A stretch of DNA of 64,000 nucleotides from an uncultured Tateyamaria sp. GTDB taxonomy: Bacteria; Pseudomonadota; Alphaproteobacteria; Rhodobacterales; Rhodobacteraceae. Where the stretch lies: NCBI RefSeq assembly GCF_947503045.1, contig NZ_CANNCF010000001.1, positions 1 to 64,000 of the forward strand. Reading direction: 5' to 3'. Shown in pieces: positions 41,935 through 51,116 of this stretch. The position numbers were made by a program, and so were the translations under genes. The notes below the pieces were generated by a model. The model saw only the letters and a list, made by a program, of their open reading frames with translations. It made no database searches and had not been told where the DNA came from. Position 1 is the first letter of the stretch. Every line of letters begins with the position of its first letter.

Positions 41935-42707
41935 CCGCCCTTGGGCACCCATGTGCCAGCCAGTTCGCGCAGGGATTTGGCGAGGATCAGCAAATCGAGA
42001 CCGGTGGCGACAAACCGTGCGCCCCAGTCGAGGCAATCCTGAGTGAATTCTGGTGTGGTGGCGAGAACGCCGGGCGCTTTGCCTGCGGCTTCGATCCGCT
42101 CGAACGCGCCTTTGATCGTGGCCTGCACCTCGGGATGGGTCAGCTGACCCATGAACCCCATGTCGGCAGAGAGGTCCGCGGGGCCAATGAACACGCCGTC
42201 GATGCCGTCAACCGCGAGGATATCATCCAGATTGGCGATGCCTGCGCGGTTTTCGACCTGAATGAGCAGGCAGACCTGATCATCGGCCGTTGGGCCGTAA
42301 TCGGTGATTGCGCCAAAGCGCGAGCAGCGCGCGCCGGAATAGCCCACCCCGCGCCCGCCGGTCGGGGGGTAGCGCACATCGTTGACCAGTTGGGCCGCCT
42401 GTTCGGCGGTTTCGACCATCGGCACCAGCACGGTTTGCGCGCCTGCATCCAGCACCTGTTTCAAAATCCACGTCTCGCCCACGGGCACACGGACAGCGGC
42501 GTGGCTGTCGGAGGATTCCAGCGCCATCAACTGAAGGCGGATGCGGGTGATGTCATATGGTGTGTGTTCGCTGTCGATCAGCAGCCAGTCAAAGCCAGCG
42601 GTCCCCGCGATTTCGGTGGAGAGCGGGTCGCCAAGGCTGAGCCAGCAGCCGATGGTGGTCTCTCCGTTTTTGAGGGCGGCTTTGAACGGGTTGTGGGGTG
42701 CGGGCAT
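41931..42707 (-). CDS. HpcH/HpaI family aldolase
   Basis: A 258-residue class II pyruvate aldolase resembling 4-hydroxy-2-oxoheptanedioate (HpaI) and 2-keto-3-deoxy-L-rhamnonate aldolases, releasing pyruvate. Motifs include Leu-Leu-Ile-Asp-Ser-Glu-His, Val-Arg-Val-Pro, Val-Pro-Met-Val-Glu-Thr (metal-binding Glu) and Phe-Ile-Gly-Pro-Ala-Asp-Leu-Ser, all typical. No other gene of an aromatic or rhamnose pathway lies nearby, so the substrate is open. GGAGTCACCC lies before the ATG. It converges on DUF3095 with a 4-base stop overlap. Confidence 0.9.
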   Translation of the reverse strand: MPAPHNPFKAALKNGETTIGCWLSLGDPLSTEIAGTAGFDWLLIDSEHTPYDITRIRLQLMALESSDSHAAVRVPVGETWILKQVLDAGAQTVLVPMVETAEQAAQLVNDVRYPPTGGRGVGYSGARCSRFGAITDYGPTADDQVCLLIQVENRAGIANLDDILAVDGIDGVFIGPADLSADMGFMGQLTHPEVQATIKGAFERIEAAGKAPGVLATTPEFTQDCLDWGARFVATGLDLLILAKSLRELAGTWVPKGG

Positions 42708-42771
42708 GGGTGACTCCTTTGATTTGGTCGCACCCTAGACGCAGGTCAGCCCCCGTGACCACTGCAGAAAT

Positions 42772-42860
42772 GCGGCGCTGACGCGCCACGCGATGTTTTG
42801 CATCTGGCTGCGCCAATTGCGTTTTGCGCTCCGCGCGGTGGTATTTTTGGTCAGAAGAAG
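42772..42860. repeat. Intergenic repeat, long form
   Basis: It begins GGCGCTGACGCGCCACGCG, shared with the copy at 56245, and ends GCGGTGGTATTTTTGGTCAGAAGAAG, shared with the copy at 44581 (GCGGTGGTATTTCCGGTCAGAAGAAG). Between, both copies contain GCGTTTTG. It lies between two co-directional minus-strand genes. Confidence 0.7.
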
Positions 42861-42862
42861 CC

Positions 42863-43567
42863 TTAGAGCACTTTGATCACGTCTTTTTCCACGGCGAGCA
42901 TATAGCCACGGCGTGCGATGTTCTTGACCAGCAACTCGCTGACGATCTGGTTGCCCAGCGTGTCGCGCAAGCGTTTGATGCGGGTGGCTCCGGCGGCCTC
43001 TTCGCAGTCGGCGGCATTGCGCCCCGAGATCACGCCTTCGATTTCCGAGCCCGACATGACTTCATCGTCCATCCGTGCCTCGGCCAGCACGGACATCGTT
43101 TCCATCGCGGCATCAGTGAGTTTGAACCCGAGGTTGTTGAGGTAGACGGTGTTTTCCTCGCGGCTGATCAGCAGGGAATTGACCTGAATGCCGACCCGCT
43201 CGATCTGCGCCATGCGCCGGTTGAAACTGACCAGCAGCACAAGAAAGACAAGCGCGGCGATCATCATCGCGGTGGCAAAGACCAGCAGCACGAAAATCAC
43301 CACGCGGTAGCTGGCCAGCGTGTCTGAAAAGGCGGTGCCCGACTGGGCGAGGATTTCCAGCAGCTTGATTTCTGCCGGGCTGGTGAGGTCGGAGTTCTCG
43401 ATGAAGATCCGTTCGACCCGGGCATCAAAGGCCCCTGCATCCGGAAGGGCCAGAAACAACAGCAACGCGGCCACCACCAGCAGCGAGACGATGCCCGCGA
43501 TGCCGAAGGTCACCAGCCGCCCACCGGCGCGCCGCATATCAGAAGCGGAGGAAGTATTGTCCTGCAC
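42863..43567 (-). CDS. Membrane protein with C-terminal winged-helix domain
   Basis: A 234-residue protein with two predicted membrane helices (about residues 17-39 and 85-112) and a cytoplasmic C-terminal domain (about 138-234) that reads like an OmpR/ToxR-type winged helix: Leu-Asn-Asn-Leu-Gly-Phe-Lys-Leu-Thr-Asp-Ala-Ala-Met-Glu-Thr-Met...Lys-Arg-Leu-Arg-Asp-Thr-Leu...Ile-Ala-Arg-Arg-Gly-Tyr-Met-Leu. In ToxR and CadC the winged helix is N-terminal; here it is last. I take the GTG at 43567, with AAGGAAA 6 bases upstream inside the previous gene; the longer ORF overlaps that gene. Confidence 0.75.
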   Translation of the reverse strand: MQDNTSSASDMRRAGGRLVTFGIAGIVSLLVVAALLLFLALPDAGAFDARVERIFIENSDLTSPAEIKLLEILAQSGTAFSDTLASYRVVIFVLLVFATAMMIAALVFLVLLVSFNRRMAQIERVGIQVNSLLISREENTVYLNNLGFKLTDAAMETMSVLAEARMDDEVMSGSEIEGVISGRNAADCEEAAGATRIKRLRDTLGNQIVSELLVKNIARRGYMLAVEKDVIKVL

Positions 43568-43820
43568 TGGCTTTCCTTTTGTCGAGGCCTTCGGGGCCGA
43601 AAACGGATTGGATTTGCAGCAGCGTCCAGCCGCGAGCAGACAGGCGCGGGCCCAGTTGCTGCGCCGCGTTCCTGGCGCTGCAATTGCCCGACACCTGCGC
43701 CACACCGTAATGCAGCCGCAGCGGGTTGTCCTGTTTTGCCTTGTAATCGGCATAGCACTGGGCCTGCGCGGCACTGGCGAGCGCAAGGATCAGGGTGAGG
43801 GAAAGCGTGATCTGTTTCAT
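43539..43820 (-). CDS. Small secreted protein with two cysteines
   Basis: A 93-residue protein with a clear signal peptide (Met-Lys-Gln-Ile-Thr-Leu-Ser-Leu-Thr-Leu-Ile-Leu-Ala-Leu-Ala-Ser-Ala-Ala-Gln-Ala, cut at about residue 20). The mature part is about 70 residues with two cysteines, which may form a disulfide. Function unknown. Its last 29 bases overlap the start of the winged-helix membrane gene, so the two probably form an operon and may be part of one envelope-sensing unit. Confidence 0.7.
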   Translation of the reverse strand: MKQITLSLTLILALASAAQAQCYADYKAKQDNPLRLHYGVAQVSGNCSARNAAQQLGPRLSARGWTLLQIQSVFGPEGLDKRKASAGQYFLRF

Positions 43821-43983
43821 GTGCTCAAACTGCGCCGATTGCGCGAGATATTCAATAACATCAGCGCCCTGCCTGCGATGATATTCGATAACCGGGGGGC
43901 GTTATTGCCTGTCTGAGGGGGGTGCCCCCAATTTGGTTGCATCACAACGCGTTTCCGATCGCTCAGACAAAAGGACTGCCACC

Positions 43984-44481
43984 ATGACCCTCCGTATCCA
44001 CCGCCAATTCATCGCAACAATTGCCGCCATCGCCATTGCCATCACCGGATTTTCCGCCGCCCCCGCCCGTGCGGGCGATGATGAGCTGGCCGCGGCGCTG
44101 GCTGTCATCCTTGGTCTGGCCGTCGTGGGCACCGCGATCAACAAGCGCAAGGATGAGAAAAAGGCCCGCCAGCAGGCCCATACCTATCAGCCGCGGGCCA
44201 AACCGCGTCACGTCCAGCCGCAGCACGGCCATATCCAGCCCCGCCCCTTGCCCCGCCAGGTTGATCGCCGCCTGTTGCCGCAGCGCTGCCTGTTCAACCT
44301 TGAAACCGAGCGCGGTCGCAACATCCAGGGCTTTGGCCAGCGCTGTCTGAACCGCCACTACAACTTTACCAACACGCTGCCCCAGCAATGTCACCGCCGG
44401 GTGTGGACCCGTAACGGTCTGGGCCACGCCTATGGCGCGCGCTGCCTGAACAAGCACGGATACCAATTGGCCCGTCGCTAA
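43984..44481 (+). CDS. Secreted Arg/His/Gln-rich protein
   Basis: A 165-residue protein with a signal peptide (residues 1-31, ending Pro-Ala-Arg-Ala) followed by a hydrophobic stretch (Leu-Ala-Ala-Ala-Leu-Ala-Val-Ile-Leu-Gly-Leu-Ala-Val-Val-Gly) that could be a membrane anchor. The rest is strongly basic and rich in Gln, Pro and His, with four cysteines at the C-terminal half spaced about evenly. AAGGA precedes the ATG. I recognise no family; it could bind a polyanion at the surface. Confidence 0.75.
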   Translation: MTLRIHRQFIATIAAIAIAITGFSAAPARAGDDELAAALAVILGLAVVGTAINKRKDEKKARQQAHTYQPRAKPRHVQPQHGHIQPRPLPRQVDRRLLPQRCLFNLETERGRNIQGFGQRCLNRHYNFTNTLPQQCHRRVWTRNGLGHAYGARCLNKHGYQLARR

Positions 44482-44560
44482 GAGCGGGGCACAAGGCCAC
44501 CCCTTCCCCTTTCGCGGGTGGCCAGACTGAAAGGGCGGTGTTCGGGCATCGCTCTTTTTT
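44480..44560 (+). terminator. Possible complex terminator after the secreted protein
   Basis: AAGAGCG at 44480-44486 can pair with CGCTCTT at 44550-44556, enclosing a smaller stem (GGCCACC at 44495-44501 with GGTGGCC at 44517-44523), and a run of T follows at 44555-44560. It is an unusual branched shape, so the call is tentative. Confidence 0.35.
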
Positions 44561-44580
44561 CTGTTCGGGGTCTGTTGCAT

Positions 44581-44671
44581 TGCGCCACCTTGCGGTGGCA
44601 CGCGATATTTGCACTTTCCTCTGGAAAGTGCGTTTTGTGCCTCCGGCGGTGGTATTTCCGGTCAGAAGAAG
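44581..44671. repeat. Intergenic repeat, long form, ahead of rnhB
   Basis: Contains CGCCACC-TTGC-GGTGGC and GCACTTTCC-TCT-GGAAAGTGC hairpins, then GCGTTTTGTGCCTCCGGCGGTGGTATTTCCGGTCAGAAGAAG, matching the copy at 42772-42860 over its last part. It ends 8 bases before the rnhB start codon, so it forms the 5' leader of that gene. Confidence 0.7.
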
Positions 44672-44679
44672 AGTGTGCT

Positions 44680-45270
44680 GTGCCTGATTTTGAATTCGAG
44701 ACGCGCATCGGCGGCCGGGTGGCTGGTGTGGATGAGGTGGGCCGCGGCCCTTTGGCCGGGCCGGTCACGGCGGCGGCGGTCGTGCTGGATGTGGATGCGA
44801 TCCCCACGGGTCTCGATGATTCCAAGAAGCTGTCGATGAAGAAGCGCGAGGCGCTCTGGGCCGAGATCATTGCGACAGCGGATGTGTCCGTCGCCCATGC
44901 TTCGGTGCGTGAGATCGAAGAGATGAACATTTTGCGCGCCGCCCATCTGGCGATGGTGCGGGCGGTGCGTGGTCTGCGCCACCCCCCCGACCATGTGCTG
45001 GTCGACGGCACCATGTTGCCGCGTGACCTCGCCCTGCCAGCGACCCCGATCGTGCGCGGTGATGCGCGATCTCTGTCCATTGCGGCGGCCTCAATTGTGG
45101 CCAAAATATGTCGCGACCGGATCATGGTGGATTTGGCGCAACAGCATCCCGGCTATGGCTGGGAGACCAACATGGGATACCCGTCAAAAAGCCACAGGTT
45201 GGCGCTGCAAAATCTTGGGGTAAGCCCACACCATAGACGTACCTTCAAGCCTGTCCACAACATGTTGTGA
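44680..45270 (+). CDS. rnhB: Ribonuclease HII
   Basis: A 196-residue RNase HII that removes ribonucleotides from DNA. The active-site motif is Gly-Val-Asp-Glu-Val-Gly-Arg-Gly-Pro-Leu-Ala-Gly (usual form Ile-Asp-Glu-Ala-Gly-Arg-Gly), with further Asp in Val-Asp-Gly-Thr and Gly-Asp-Ala. It ends with the usual His-Arg-Arg-Thr-Phe-Lys-Pro-Val. I chose the GTG at 44680 since the longer ATG frame would run through the repeat and add about 54 unlike residues. Its leader is a dispersed repeat. Confidence 0.95.
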   Translation: MPDFEFETRIGGRVAGVDEVGRGPLAGPVTAAAVVLDVDAIPTGLDDSKKLSMKKREALWAEIIATADVSVAHASVREIEEMNILRAAHLAMVRAVRGLRHPPDHVLVDGTMLPRDLALPATPIVRGDARSLSIAAASIVAKICRDRIMVDLAQQHPGYGWETNMGYPSKSHRLALQNLGVSPHHRRTFKPVHNML

Positions 45271-45292
45271 CAAGGTTTTTTCTTAAGCACTT

Positions 45293-45331
45293 GATTCAAA
45301 AAAGAATTTGACCGCGAATCGTCAATGACTC
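45293..45331 (+). promoter_or_regulatory. Three GANTC sites in the ccrM leader
   Basis: GATTC at 45293, GAATC at 45316 and GACTC at 45327 lie within 39 bases, 52-90 bases before the ccrM start. GANTC is the target of the encoded methylase, so its own leader may be methylated, as in Caulobacter, where the ccrM promoter is sensitive to methylation. A TTAA at 45283-45286 could be half a CtrA site, but the other half is poor. Confidence 0.55.
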
Positions 45332-45382
45332 ATCCTGCTCTCAACCAACGAGTGCATAAAGCACCGGGACAGAGGCAGATAG

Positions 45383-46483
<1,101 letters not shown>

Positions 46484-46553
46484 CACAGTTTTATCCAACA
46501 CCGCCAGGTGCCTGCGGCCTTGATACAAGGTCTCTCTGAGGCATCTCACCTCT

Positions 46554-46581
46554 GCCCCGCCTCTTTTGGCGGGGCTTTTTT
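46554..46581 (+). terminator. Intrinsic terminator of ccrM
   Basis: GCCCCGCC-TCTTTT-GGCGGGGC followed by TTTTTT; an 8-base perfect stem and clean T-run, 70 bases past the ccrM stop. Confidence 0.92.
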
Positions 46582-46630
46582 GTTAATGCGCGTTACATTC
46601 GGCGCGACAGAGGCAAAAGGCGCATGGACC

Positions 46631-47983
46631 ATGGTCGAAATCAGCAACACATTTGTAAGTGCCGGGCGCGCTGCAAACGACAAGCCGGTGCCGCAACACC
46701 GCCACGCGCAGGAAGCGCTGGCACGCAACAAGCGCGAAGGCATGGATCTGGCCGTAAAGGCCCGTGTCGCAGCATTGAGCGTTACGGCGGTGCTCTTGGT
46801 GTTTCTCAATCCGAATTGGGATGTGATCTGGTATTTGGGCCTGCTGGTCTGTCTGGTTCTGGTGGGTCTGGCGCAACGCCGTGTCGGGCAGGTGGGTCAG
46901 TCGCGCGCAGAACTGGGTTTGCTGTTTGTCGACCTCGCATTGATGACTGTGGCGCTGTTGATGCCCAATCCGCTGCAGCGCGAGACTTTGCCGACCGCAT
47001 TGATCTACCAATTTGATGTGTTTCAGTATTTCTACATCCTTCTTGCCGCCGGGGTTCTGTCCTATTCGTGGCGGACCGTTGTAGCCATCGGCACATGGAC
47101 CTGCAGCATGTGGATGGTCGGGGCGACCAGCGTGTGGCTGTTCGGGGTGCAGATACCCTCCGTTTCGGCGGCGGCACTGGGGTTGTTCCCTGCCTCTGCC
47201 GACCTGTCGCGGCAATTGGACCCCAATCTGGTGCATTGGGACTTGCGTATTCAGGAGATCGTGGTGTTTTTCATCGTTGCGGTCATTCTGGCCGTCACGG
47301 TGCGCCGCTATCAGAACCTCGTGCTTAACAGTGCCGAGATGGCCCGCGAACGGGCGAACCTGTCGCGCTATTTCTCACCCACAGTGGTTGACGAGTTGTC
47401 GCACAAGGACGAACCGCTTGGACAGGTGCGCACCCATAACGCTGCGATCCTGTTCGCCGACATCGCCGGGTTTACGGCCTATGCCGACGGGCGCGACCCG
47501 CAGGATGTGATCGACACGCTGCGCGCGTTTCACCGCGAGATGGAGGGCGAAGTGTTCCGCCACGGCGGCACCCTCGACAAGTATCTGGGCGATGGGCTGA
47601 TGGCGAGCTTTGGCACGCCGATGCCCAAACCGGACGATGCCGCGCGCGCCTTGGCTTGCGTGCAGGCGATGGTCGAGCGGATGCAAGAACTGAACGCCAA
47701 GCGCCGTGCGGCGGGGCAGCCCGAAATCGACGCACGGTTCGGGCTGCATTACGGGCAGGTTGTTCTGGGTGACATCGGTGCAAACCGGCTGGAGTTTGCG
47801 GTACTTGGGGACACGGTCAATCTGGCAAGCCGGCTTGAGGCGTTGACGCGCGCCATGAACGTCAGGGTGGTGGCGAGCGACGCGCTTGTGTGTGCTGCGG
47901 GTGCATCCAGGGATTTGCAACGCGCCCCGGATCAGGCCGTTCGCGGCGTGGCACAGCCAGTCGCGGTCTGGGTGCACCAATAG
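46631..47983 (+). CDS. Membrane-bound adenylate/guanylate cyclase
   Basis: A 450-residue protein with about six membrane helices in the first 255 residues and a cytosolic class III cyclase domain (about 280-430). The catalytic parts are Phe-Ala-Asp-Ile-Ala-Gly-Phe-Thr (first metal Asp), Lys-Tyr-Leu-Gly-Asp-Gly-Leu-Met-Ala-Ser-Phe-Gly (second metal Asp and an adenine-selecting Lys) and Gly-Asp-Thr-Val-Asn-Leu-Ala-Ser-Arg-Leu. These features favour cAMP as the product. The ATG at 46631 lies after the ccrM terminator; upstream in-frame ATGs are in or before that hairpin. Confidence 0.9.
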   Translation: MVEISNTFVSAGRAANDKPVPQHRHAQEALARNKREGMDLAVKARVAALSVTAVLLVFLNPNWDVIWYLGLLVCLVLVGLAQRRVGQVGQSRAELGLLFVDLALMTVALLMPNPLQRETLPTALIYQFDVFQYFYILLAAGVLSYSWRTVVAIGTWTCSMWMVGATSVWLFGVQIPSVSAAALGLFPASADLSRQLDPNLVHWDLRIQEIVVFFIVAVILAVTVRRYQNLVLNSAEMARERANLSRYFSPTVVDELSHKDEPLGQVRTHNAAILFADIAGFTAYADGRDPQDVIDTLRAFHREMEGEVFRHGGTLDKYLGDGLMASFGTPMPKPDDAARALACVQAMVERMQELNAKRRAAGQPEIDARFGLHYGQVVLGDIGANRLEFAVLGDTVNLASRLEALTRAMNVRVVASDALVCAAGASRDLQRAPDQAVRGVAQPVAVWVHQ

Positions 47984-48308
47984 GGTCCTGGCGGTCGACA
48001 AGTACCGCAAACAAGGCCAAAGAGTGGTGATTCGGCGTCGAATCCACAGGCAACCTTCAATCTGTGATTGATGTCACGCACGGTCATCCCGTCATGGTTG
48101 TTGTGACACACAGAGATCATCAATCGCGTCCCATCGGCGGATATTGGCCGTCAAAAGTGTGATTTTTTGCATCACTCTTAGTGCAATCGACAGAAAGATT
48201 GGACGCCACAAGATGACTTGGTTTCATTAATGGGCTAAATCTTGCCCAAGATGGATCGCCATAAGCGGGAATTCACAGTTCCCCCCAAGAGAAGAGTGAA
48301 AAGATTAG
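47984..48308. other. 325-base intergenic region with an inverted repeat
   Basis: No gene is evident. An inverted repeat AAGTGTGAT-TTTTTGC-ATCACTCTT lies at 48155-48179 (8 of 9 arm positions match), overlapping a second one, TTGCA-N10-TGCAA, at 48167-48186. Either could be an operator or part of the promoter of the secreted protein that starts at 48309; nothing more specific can be said. Confidence 0.5.
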
Positions 48309-48854
48309 ATGTCCCAAACGTTTTTTGCTTCCGCCGCTGTTGCAACTGCACTTGCCCTTCCTTCGCTTGCGATGGCCGGGTCCACCCCAATCCCGCCCGT
48401 TACCACAACGACGACCACATTCGCTGAAACCAGCGAAACGACCCTCTTTGCCGGGTTCGCGCTGACCATTGGATCTGGCGGTGACGGTGTCGAAGGTATA
48501 CTGGGCGTCGCGCATGGCGACATTGATCTGGATGGTGACGTGACCGGTGCCAAGGCCACGCTGCACTTTGACGTGCTGGGTGGATTTGCGCTGAACAAGG
48601 CGAAACTGACCGGCCTGTTCGGCAATAACTCGATTCAGACCGAAGTCGGTGGCGGTTACAGCTTCAAGAACAGATCGCCATTTGCTGTGCTTGGTACCAA
48701 CGGCGAATATTTCGCCGCCGGATCCGACATCTACTTTGATGGATCGTTCGAAGGCTACCTCGCCCTACACACCATCGGTCAGCTTTCGCTGGATTCGGCG
48801 ACGACAACTACAACCAGCACGCCAATTGCGTCTCCAATTCTCTCTGTCGAATAA
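48309..48854 (+). CDS. Secreted beta-rich protein with Thr-rich ends
   Basis: A 181-residue protein with a signal peptide (cut after Leu-Ala-Met-Ala, about residue 23). The mature protein begins with a stretch Pro-Pro-Val-Thr-Thr-Thr-Thr-Thr-Thr and ends with a second Thr-rich run (Ala-Thr-Thr-Thr-Thr-Thr-Ser-Thr), enclosing a Gly- and Asp-rich beta pattern. It may be a surface or periplasmic protein. No family recognised. A long leader of over 300 bases with an inverted repeat precedes it. Confidence 0.7.
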   Translation: MSQTFFASAAVATALALPSLAMAGSTPIPPVTTTTTTFAETSETTLFAGFALTIGSGGDGVEGILGVAHGDIDLDGDVTGAKATLHFDVLGGFALNKAKLTGLFGNNSIQTEVGGGYSFKNRSPFAVLGTNGEYFAAGSDIYFDGSFEGYLALHTIGQLSLDSATTTTTSTPIASPILSVE

Positions 48855-48916
48855 AAGCCGGACCATTTGCACATGATCCAACGGGTGTCTGACATGAAGA
48901 CGCCAAAGGGGATGTG

Positions 48917-49396
48917 ATGCTTTCGATCTCCCGCAGGCGCGTTCTGATGAGCGCGCTTGCTGCCAGCCTGTCCCCTCCGGCCTTTGCCCAGCAGATTGCG
49001 GCAACCGAAGGCGAAATAGACGCCAAAACCCTCGCCGCATATCTGGACATTCTGCTGCCTGCCGATGAACACACGCCCGCGGCCAGTGCGTTGGGGATCG
49101 AGGGTGACATCATAGGATTTGCCCGGCAACTGACCCAATTCAACCAATTGCTGGTTCTTGGCACACAATGGCTGAACCAGACCGGGCAGGGGCCGTTCCA
49201 TGCCCTGTCGCTGTCCGATCAGGGCCGTGTTGTGGACTGGATGCGCGCCGCGGATCGCAACTTTATCCCCGGGCGCTTCTTTCTGCTGGTGCGGTTGACC
49301 GGGGTGGAATTCTACTATTCGCGCCCCGAGGCTGTCGCCGGGTTTGATCTGAACCCGGCTCCGCAACCGGCTGGATACCCTCCGCCATGGCAATAG
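48917..49396 (+). CDS. Tat-exported small subunit of a GMC dehydrogenase
   Basis: A 159-residue protein whose N-terminus has a twin-arginine signal (Ser-Arg-Arg-Arg-Val-Leu-Met-Ser-Ala-Leu-Ala-Ala-Ser, cut after Phe-Ala). It resembles gluconate 2-dehydrogenase subunit 3, which binds the FAD subunit and carries it across the membrane by the Tat system. AAAGGGG precedes the ATG; a GTG three bases earlier is possible. It overlaps the GMC gene by 10 bases, supporting a complex. Confidence 0.75.
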   Translation: MLSISRRRVLMSALAASLSPPAFAQQIAATEGEIDAKTLAAYLDILLPADEHTPAASALGIEGDIIGFARQLTQFNQLLVLGTQWLNQTGQGPFHALSLSDQGRVVDWMRAADRNFIPGRFFLLVRLTGVEFYYSRPEAVAGFDLNPAPQPAGYPPPWQ

Positions 49397-51015
49397 ATGC
49401 AGTCATTATCGGCGCCGGGGCTGGTGGGGCAGCGGCCGCATGGCGGCTGTGCAATCACGGCCTGAAGGTCCTGATCCTCGAGGCCGGTCCACGCTTTGAT
49501 CCGGCCACGGACTACCCGCTGACCAACACAGATTGGGAACGCACGGGCTTTCCGATCAAACCCGGATCGACCGGAGCCGTGTCTTACGGCGACTTGGGCG
49601 CGCTTGATCCTGCGGATGCGGACCTTGCCTCGTGGAACGCGGTCAGCGGGCGGCAAGTGAACAGCACAAAACGGCCCCCCAGTGCCACGGGCTACGCGCA
49701 TGTGCAGGGCGTCGGCGGCAGCACGCTGCAATATGTCGGCGAAGCGCACCGGCTGAACCCCGCTGCCTTCCGCCTGCAATCGGATCACGGAGCGGGCGCG
49801 GACTGGCCGCTGTCCTTTGCCGATCTCGAGCCCCACTACCGTACAATCGAGGCCGAGATTGGCGTCGCGGGTGCCCCTATCGCCGGCGCCCGTTGGTCTG
49901 CGCAAGACCATCTGCAACCGGCCCACCCGCTCAGCACTTCTGCGCGCGTCTTGCGCGATGCAGGCACGCGGATGGGCATGGCATGGGAAACCAACACCCG
50001 TGCCGCCCTGTCCGAACCCAAGGACAACCGGCCCAATTGCAACTATTGCGGCAACTGCACGCGGGGCTGCCCACTGGGGGATAAGGGATCGGCGGACGTG
50101 ACCTTTATCCGCAAGGCCGAGGCGACGGGGCGATTGACCATCCACACCGGCGCGCAGGTGACCCGGCTGATCATGGGCGCAAACGGGCGGGTGCGCGCGG
50201 TGAGTGGCGTGCGGGACGGCGCGCCGTTTGAACAGGACACCCCGATCCTGATCCTCGCAGGCGGAGCGGTGCAAACCCCGCGCCTGCTGCTGGCCAATGA
50301 CATGGCGAACGGCTCGGGGCAGGTGGGCCGCAACTTTATGGAGACGCTGGCATGGACCAGCGCGGGGCTGCTGCCCGGCCTGACCAACAGCCACAAGGGA
50401 CTGCCTGCAGATGCGGTGTCGTGGACCTACAACGCGCAGGATGCCGTGCCGGGCGTGGTGGGCGGTTGCCGCTTTACCGCCTCGACACAGGAAACCGGGC
50501 TGCTGGGGCCGATGGCCTATGCCAGCCGGATCCTCGATGGCTATGGCCCGGCCTTCAAGGCGCAGATGCGGAACGTTTTCGGCTCGGCCATCGCAGTAGC
50601 GGGCACGGGTGAGACGATCCCTGATGAGCGCAGCTTTGTCGCGCTTGATCCCCAACGGGTGGACGCGGCTGGGGTTCCTTTTGCGCAAATCAACTCGGTG
50701 CTGACGGACAACTCGCTGGCCCTGTTGCGCTTTATGGCCAGCCAATGCCGCGCGATCCTTACAGAGGCAGGCGTGACCGAACTGGCCGAGGAAAACGGGG
50801 TCTGGGACAGGTTCACCTCGACCCACGTTTTTGGCACCTGCCGGATGGGTGCGGATGCGGCCACATCCGTTGTCGACCCGTTCGGGCGGTCCCATGACAT
50901 CGACAACCTCTATATCGTTGATGCCAGCACCTTCCCCAGCAGCGGTGGCGGCGAGGCGCCCGTGTCGACGATTCAGGCGCTGGCGCTGCGCATGGCTGAC
51001 CGGCTGGTGGCCTGA
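49387..51015 (+). CDS. GMC-family FAD oxidoreductase
   Basis: A 542-residue glucose-methanol-choline family flavoprotein. The FAD motif Ile-Ile-Gly-Ala-Gly-Ala-Gly-Gly-Ala is at residues 6-14; a Cys cluster Asn-Cys-Asn-Tyr-Cys-Gly-Asn-Cys-Thr-Arg-Gly-Cys near residue 220 could bind a 3Fe-4S or 4Fe-4S centre as in gluconate or fructose dehydrogenases; the catalytic His is in Ser-Thr-His-Val-Phe-Gly-Thr. No own signal peptide is seen, so it would hitch-hike on the Tat-exported partner. Electrons may go to the c-cytochrome downstream. Substrate unknown. Confidence 0.88.
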   Translation: MAIDAVIIGAGAGGAAAAWRLCNHGLKVLILEAGPRFDPATDYPLTNTDWERTGFPIKPGSTGAVSYGDLGALDPADADLASWNAVSGRQVNSTKRPPSATGYAHVQGVGGSTLQYVGEAHRLNPAAFRLQSDHGAGADWPLSFADLEPHYRTIEAEIGVAGAPIAGARWSAQDHLQPAHPLSTSARVLRDAGTRMGMAWETNTRAALSEPKDNRPNCNYCGNCTRGCPLGDKGSADVTFIRKAEATGRLTIHTGAQVTRLIMGANGRVRAVSGVRDGAPFEQDTPILILAGGAVQTPRLLLANDMANGSGQVGRNFMETLAWTSAGLLPGLTNSHKGLPADAVSWTYNAQDAVPGVVGGCRFTASTQETGLLGPMAYASRILDGYGPAFKAQMRNVFGSAIAVAGTGETIPDERSFVALDPQRVDAAGVPFAQINSVLTDNSLALLRFMASQCRAILTEAGVTELAEENGVWDRFTSTHVFGTCRMGADAATSVVDPFGRSHDIDNLYIVDASTFPSSGGGEAPVSTIQALALRMADRLVA

Positions 51016-51044
51016 GCCACCGCACACATTTTCCCCTCGTCGAA

Positions 51045-51058
51045 TTGATCCTGATCAG
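51045..51058 (+). promoter_or_regulatory. FNR/FnrL-like box upstream of the cytochrome gene
   Basis: TTGAT-CCTG-ATCAG differs by one base from the symmetric consensus TTGAT-N4-ATCAA used by FNR/FnrL. It is 59 bases before the start codon, which suits an oxygen-responsive regulator of a cytochrome. No regulator gene is in the window. Confidence 0.4.
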
Positions 51059-51116
51059 GGCAGGCGATGCCGCACGGCCCTAACCTCATGGTGATCAATT
51101 CCATGGGAGAGCATCA

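Noticed and set aside
45256-45287. Palindrome CACAACATGTTGTG with T-run after rnhB as a terminator
   Set aside because: The stem has no loop and overlaps the stop codon; hairpin formation would be poor.
49315-51027. 570-codon minus-strand frame opposite the GMC gene
   Set aside because: Antisense shadow; the plus strand has FAD and catalytic motifs.
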